From an uncultured Collinsella sp. (lineage in GTDB: Bacteria; Actinomycetota; Coriobacteriia; Coriobacteriales; Coriobacteriaceae): DNA of 52,843 bases. The DNA lies in NCBI GenBank assembly GCA_900757615.1, contig CAAEON010000038.1, forward strand, positions 1 through 52,843. The letters run 5' to 3'. Positions 50,065 to 52,843 of this stretch are shown piece after piece (positions within the stretch are counted from its first letter, which is position 1; every line of letters starts with the position of its first letter). Both the position numbers and the translations under genes were made by a program. The notes under the pieces are model-generated. The model had not been told where the DNA came from, did not search any database, and was given only the letters and a program-made list of their open reading frames with translations.

Positions 50065-51150
50065 ATGAAGCCACGTAACATTGCCATCGCCTGCGGTGTC
50101 GCGGGAGTCGCCGTCGGCCTTGCCGCTGCCACCGGCATCGTTTATCACAAGCAAATCAAGTCCGCCGCGTCACTCAAACGCTTGACCGGCTACGCGGATG
50201 GCTATGACCTGTACGCAATCGACATCGCCTACGACTACGATCTTGATCGCATCATCGCCGCTGGCGTGCGCGACGACCAGGCCTACATCGATGCCGTGGT
50301 GGCGCAGGTGCTGCCCGGTGTGCCGGTACATGTCCAGGCGCCCCAGTTTGCCTGCAGCGCTTTTGTCGCCGTAGATGCCGAAGGCCGCGTGCGCACCGGT
50401 CGCAATTACGACTTTAAGGACGACACCTCGGCGCTGCTGGTGCGCAATCACCCACGCGACGGCTATGCCTCCATCGGGTTTGCCGCCCTTAACAACCTGG
50501 GCGATAACACTCCGCTTGACTCCGTCGGCGGACGCGCCGCCGCACTCATGGGCCCGTTTGCCCAGCTCGACGGTGTTAACGAATGCGGCGTGTCCATTGC
50601 CGTACTCACCCTGGATTCCAAGCCCTGTGACCAGGACACGCAACGCCCCGTCATCAATACCTCGCTCGCCATCCGTCTGGTGCTCGACCGCGCGGCTACC
50701 ACGCAAGAGGCCGTCGACCTGCTTTCTGCCTACGACATGCACGCCATGGCAGGACGCGATTACCACTTCTTTATCAACGACGCCGCCGGTGACGCGCGCG
50801 TAGTAGAGTGGGATCCGCGCGATCCGGACCGCGCTTTCAAAGCGACTCCTGTACGCCAGGTTACAAACTTCTACGCCTGCTATGGCGACGAAGTGCTGCC
50901 CAACCAAAAGAATGGCGAGCTGGGCCATGGTAAAGAGCGCGCCGTCGCAATCGCCGATGTCCTCGACGCCCATGCCGGCGCCCAAGACGAGGCAGTCGCT
51001 TGGAAGGCCCTTCGCGCCGCAGCCCAAGAGCCCAATCCGAAAGACATCACCAGCAATACGCAATGGTCGGTCGTCTTTGACAATACCGAACCCGCTGCCG
51101 TCATCACGCTGCGCCGCCACTGGGGCAACGCCGATGCCTTCGCACTGTAA
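50065..51150 (+). CDS. Choloylglycine-hydrolase-like (C59/linear amide C-N hydrolase) enzyme with N-terminal membrane anchor
   Basis: 361 aa. An N-terminal hydrophobic helix (residues 7-26) and a roughly 70-residue spacer precede the Ntn-hydrolase domain. The nucleophile is probably Cys97 in QFACSAFVAV; Arg113 and Asp116 in TGRNYDF are at the same offsets (+16, +19) as Arg18 and Asp21 from Cys2 of bile salt hydrolase. LDGVNECGVSIAV matches the DGMNEKGL region (Asn). Members hydrolyse bile salts, penicillin V or N-acyl amides. Here the nucleophile is not at position 2, so it must be exposed by cleavage, or the enzyme differs from classical BSH. GAAAGGAG precedes ATG. Confidence 0.85.
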   Translation: MKPRNIAIACGVAGVAVGLAAATGIVYHKQIKSAASLKRLTGYADGYDLYAIDIAYDYDLDRIIAAGVRDDQAYIDAVVAQVLPGVPVHVQAPQFACSAFVAVDAEGRVRTGRNYDFKDDTSALLVRNHPRDGYASIGFAALNNLGDNTPLDSVGGRAAALMGPFAQLDGVNECGVSIAVLTLDSKPCDQDTQRPVINTSLAIRLVLDRAATTQEAVDLLSAYDMHAMAGRDYHFFINDAAGDARVVEWDPRDPDRAFKATPVRQVTNFYACYGDEVLPNQKNGELGHGKERAVAIADVLDAHAGAQDEAVAWKALRAAAQEPNPKDITSNTQWSVVFDNTEPAAVITLRRHWGNADAFAL

Positions 51151-51218
51151 GGAGCCAGGCCCGTCGACCTTACGTTCCCTGACGTTGCTTACATTTCCAT
51201 ACGCTTGAGCTAACACGT

Positions 51219-51251
51219 TTTACCCCCGTATCAACAGTGTGCGGGGGTAAA
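51219..51251. promoter_or_regulatory. Hairpin in the pfkA leader region
   Basis: TTTACCCCCG and CGGGGGTAAA form a perfect 10-base stem with a 13-base loop, 38 bases upstream of the phosphofructokinase start. It may be the 3' hairpin of the hydrolase gene or a regulatory leader structure. Confidence 0.5.
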
Positions 51252-51289
51252 CTTATGCGCATGTTATAACTTGCCCGGAAGGATTCATC

Positions 51290-52369
51290 ATGCTCAGGAT
51301 CGGTCTTCTTACCAGTGGCGGCGACTGCCAGGCGCTCAACGCCACCATGCGCGGCATTGTCAAAACGCTCATGACCAATAGCGAAGAGCCTATCGAGATC
51401 TACGGTTTTGAGGACGGCTACCAGGGCCTTATCTACAGCAGGTTCCGCGTCATGACGCCCGCCGATTTTAGCGGCATCCTCACCCGCGGCGGCACCATCC
51501 TGGGCACGAGCCGTACGCCGTTCAAGCGCCTGGATACTCCCGAGGCCGACGGCGTCGAGAAGGTGCCCGCGATGGTCCACACTTATCACAAGCTGCAGCT
51601 CGACTGCCTGTTTATGCTGGGCGGTAACGGCTCCACCAAGACCGCCAACCGCCTGCGCGAAGAGGGCCTCAACGTTATCGCCCTGCCCAAGACCATCGAT
51701 AACGACACTTGGGGCACCGAGCTGACGTTTGGCTTTACGAGCGCCATCGACGTCGCCACCAAGTGCATCGACGACATCCACACTACCGCCTCGAGCCATG
51801 GGCGCGTTTTCGTTATCGAGATCATGGGCCACAAGGTTGGCTGGATTCCACTGTACGCCGGCGTCGCGGGCGGCGCGGATGTCATCTTGATCCCCGAAAT
51901 CCCCTACGACATGGATAACGTCATCAAGACCATCGAGCATCGCATGGAGACCGGCAGCCGCTTTACCATCGTGGCCGTCGCCGAGGGCGCTATCTCCAAG
52001 GAGGACGCGGCGCTGTCCAAGAAGGAGTACAAGAAAAAGCTCGCCGAGCGCACGAGTCCGTCGATTGTCTACGACATCGCCAAGGAGATCGAAGCCAAGA
52101 CCGGTCGCGAGACCCGCGTCGCCATCCCCGGCCACACGCAGCGCGGCGGTCAGCCCGACGCTCAGGACCGCATCTTTGCGACCCAGTGCGGCGTCGAGGC
52201 AGCACTGGGATGCCTGCGCGGCGAGTTTGGCTACATGATTGCCCTGCGTGACGGCAAGATGTGCCACATGCCGCTCGAGGATGTCGCCGGCAAGCTCAAG
52301 TATGTCGATCCCCAGAGCGACCTGGTGCGCGAGGCCAAGGCGTTGGGCATCAGCTTCGGCGACGAATAG
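51290..52369 (+). CDS. pfkA: 6-phosphofructokinase, group III-like
   Basis: 359 aa. It phosphorylates fructose 6-phosphate in glycolysis. The motifs are RIGLLTSGGDCQALNATMRG (N-terminal nucleotide loop), FMLGGNGSTKTANRL, LPKTIDNDTWGTE (catalytic Asp) and IEIMGHKVGW with GHTQRGGQPDAQD. The G after GGN favours ATP, while the Lys in PKTIDND is shared with PPi-dependent and atypical ATP enzymes. GGDGS is replaced by GGNGS: the Asp that contacts Mg is Asn. Phosphoryl donor therefore needs testing. AGGAAGG-type bases precede ATG 51290. Confidence 0.92.
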   Translation: MLRIGLLTSGGDCQALNATMRGIVKTLMTNSEEPIEIYGFEDGYQGLIYSRFRVMTPADFSGILTRGGTILGTSRTPFKRLDTPEADGVEKVPAMVHTYHKLQLDCLFMLGGNGSTKTANRLREEGLNVIALPKTIDNDTWGTELTFGFTSAIDVATKCIDDIHTTASSHGRVFVIEIMGHKVGWIPLYAGVAGGADVILIPEIPYDMDNVIKTIEHRMETGSRFTIVAVAEGAISKEDAALSKKEYKKKLAERTSPSIVYDIAKEIEAKTGRETRVAIPGHTQRGGQPDAQDRIFATQCGVEAALGCLRGEFGYMIALRDGKMCHMPLEDVAGKLKYVDPQSDLVREAKALGISFGDE

Positions 52370-52822
52370 CCCCGGCTGGAACTGCTCCCATCGGAGGCCC
52401 CAGGGCTTACCTCCCAAATCGTCCTCGGACATGTCAGGACCCCGCTGCGCGCTTCGCGCGGCGGGGGCCTTCCGTCCTGCGGAAAGATTTGGGAGGTAAG
52501 CCTTGGGGCCTCCTGCGGTAACCGGGGAGGCCGAGGCTATTCGTCTTCTTGCTGCAAGTGCCCGGGGTAGGATGCGGCGTGCATTTTTGGGAGTATTCAG
52601 CAGCCGAGGGTGCCTGCATACTGGATTTTGGGCGAGAGACAGGCGCCGCGGGCCGCATTCTGCAAAAAATGGGCGGTCCTCGAGGCGCCGGAGCTCAAAG
52701 TCAGGCTTTCAATGCGCTTTTGTGCGCCCGCTCCCACACCCGCGGGGTAGCGCGCAGAGATGTGGTGTAAGAGGCGGGGCATGCCCCGCCTCCGCCCTTT
52801 CTTGAAAGGGAGGGGACACCGC
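52370..52822. other. 453-base region: long palindrome, GC-rich hairpins, no confident gene
   Basis: A 28-base-arm palindrome occupies 52393-52513. A 73-codon + frame (52549-52770, including CILDFGRETGAAGRILQKMG) has weak coding character and a poor ribosome context; it may be a decayed or small gene. A hairpin GGCGGGGCATGCCCCGCC lies near 52773-52790, followed by a CCCTTTC/GAAAGGG hairpin, possibly the terminator of the gene ending at 52823. Confidence 0.6.
52393..52513. repeat. Long palindrome downstream of pfkA
   Basis: Arms 52393-52420 and 52486-52513 (28 bases) differ at one position. Inside is a second stem, CCCCGC-GCGCG with CGCGC-GCGGGG, around TTC. Both strands give a very stable fold. 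It may terminate pfkA transcription; no simple T run follows. Confidence 0.85.
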
Positions 52823-52843
52823 CTAGAATTCGTCGTTGGAGTA
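52823..52843 (-). CDS. Possible C-terminus of a minus-strand gene
   Basis: TAG at 52823-52825 on the minus strand closes six in-frame codons reading YSNDEF. A GC-rich hairpin lies just downstream (52773-52790). Too little is visible to name a family. Confidence 0.3.
   Translation of the reverse strand, partial: YSNDEF

Noticed and set aside
52549..52770. 73-codon + frame near the window end
   Set aside because: It has no good ribosome site or known domain. It is recorded in the 52370-52822 region entry but not called as a gene.

Overview
The window looks like chromosome from a gut Coriobacteriia member, most likely Collinsella. Grounds: high GC (about 60% by eye), strong GGAGG-type ribosome sites with frequent GTG/TTG starts, an actinobacterial-type LAQTG sortase signal, an Asp23/AmaP/DUF2273 cluster, and many dispersed intergenic hairpin families. 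This assignment is inference; there is no rRNA or other marker gene in the window. I saw no tRNA, rRNA, CRISPR array or intact insertion sequence.

Layout. 1-5007 (minus): a zinc-ribbon DUF4013 protein, a YitT-type membrane protein, the amaP-DUF2273-asp23 envelope operon and yebC. 5165-10332 (minus): a large DUF6020-like membrane protein, lgt, an NfuA-like scaffold, a dCMP-deaminase-family enzyme and coaX. 10643-12346 (+): an OPT peptide transporter. 12546-16000 (minus): a 1151-codon coiled-coil/CAP/LAQTG surface protein, split in this sequence by a run of 8 C just after its signal peptide. 16308-18022: a DUF389 protein and an anchored hypothetical. 18504-24013 (minus): a 1595-aa 2-hydroxyacyl-CoA-dehydratase-activase-type protein with a TetR regulator. 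24154-24488: a small unlisted module, a 41-aa membrane peptide gene facing a short convergent RNA, resembling a type I toxin-antitoxin locus. 24533-27532: a HAD phosphatase and an MFS pump with its TetR regulator and twin operators. 27607-29435: amt with a PII gene. 29634-31214: CmpB-like and HD proteins. 31443-33224: a divergent dxs. 33226-33760: hairpin-rich intergenic DNA. 33872-38193 (+): a complete polar amino-acid (glutamate-type) ABC importer followed by a class I amidotransferase-like C26 hydrolase. 38301-41725 (minus): an AT-richer ABC-2 exporter with XRE and DUF2975 genes. 41955-44215: an Hpt protein and a GGDEF-REC-HD-GYP protein. 44427-52369: alpha/beta hydrolase, radical SAM protein, methionine aminopeptidase, 2-hydroxyacid dehydrogenase, M18 aminopeptidase, membrane-anchored choloylglycine-hydrolase-like enzyme and phosphofructokinase. 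52370-52843: a long palindrome and the likely last codons of another minus-strand gene.

How the genes fit together. Nitrogen and amino-acid acquisition dominates: OPT transporter, glutamate-type ABC importer with C26 hydrolase, Amt/PII, and two aminopeptidases. Fermentative metabolism is represented by the dehydratase activase, 2-hydroxyacid dehydrogenase and PFK. Envelope functions are Lgt, the Asp23 operon, YitT and the surface adhesin.

The observations I rate highest are the putative type I toxin-antitoxin module (24154-24488), the homopolymer-controlled PrgA-like surface protein (12546-16000), and two intergenic palindromes (28056-28158 and 48277-48380). Those palindromes share an inner motif predicted to form three tandem G-A mismatch pairs, while their flanking helices have unrelated sequences.
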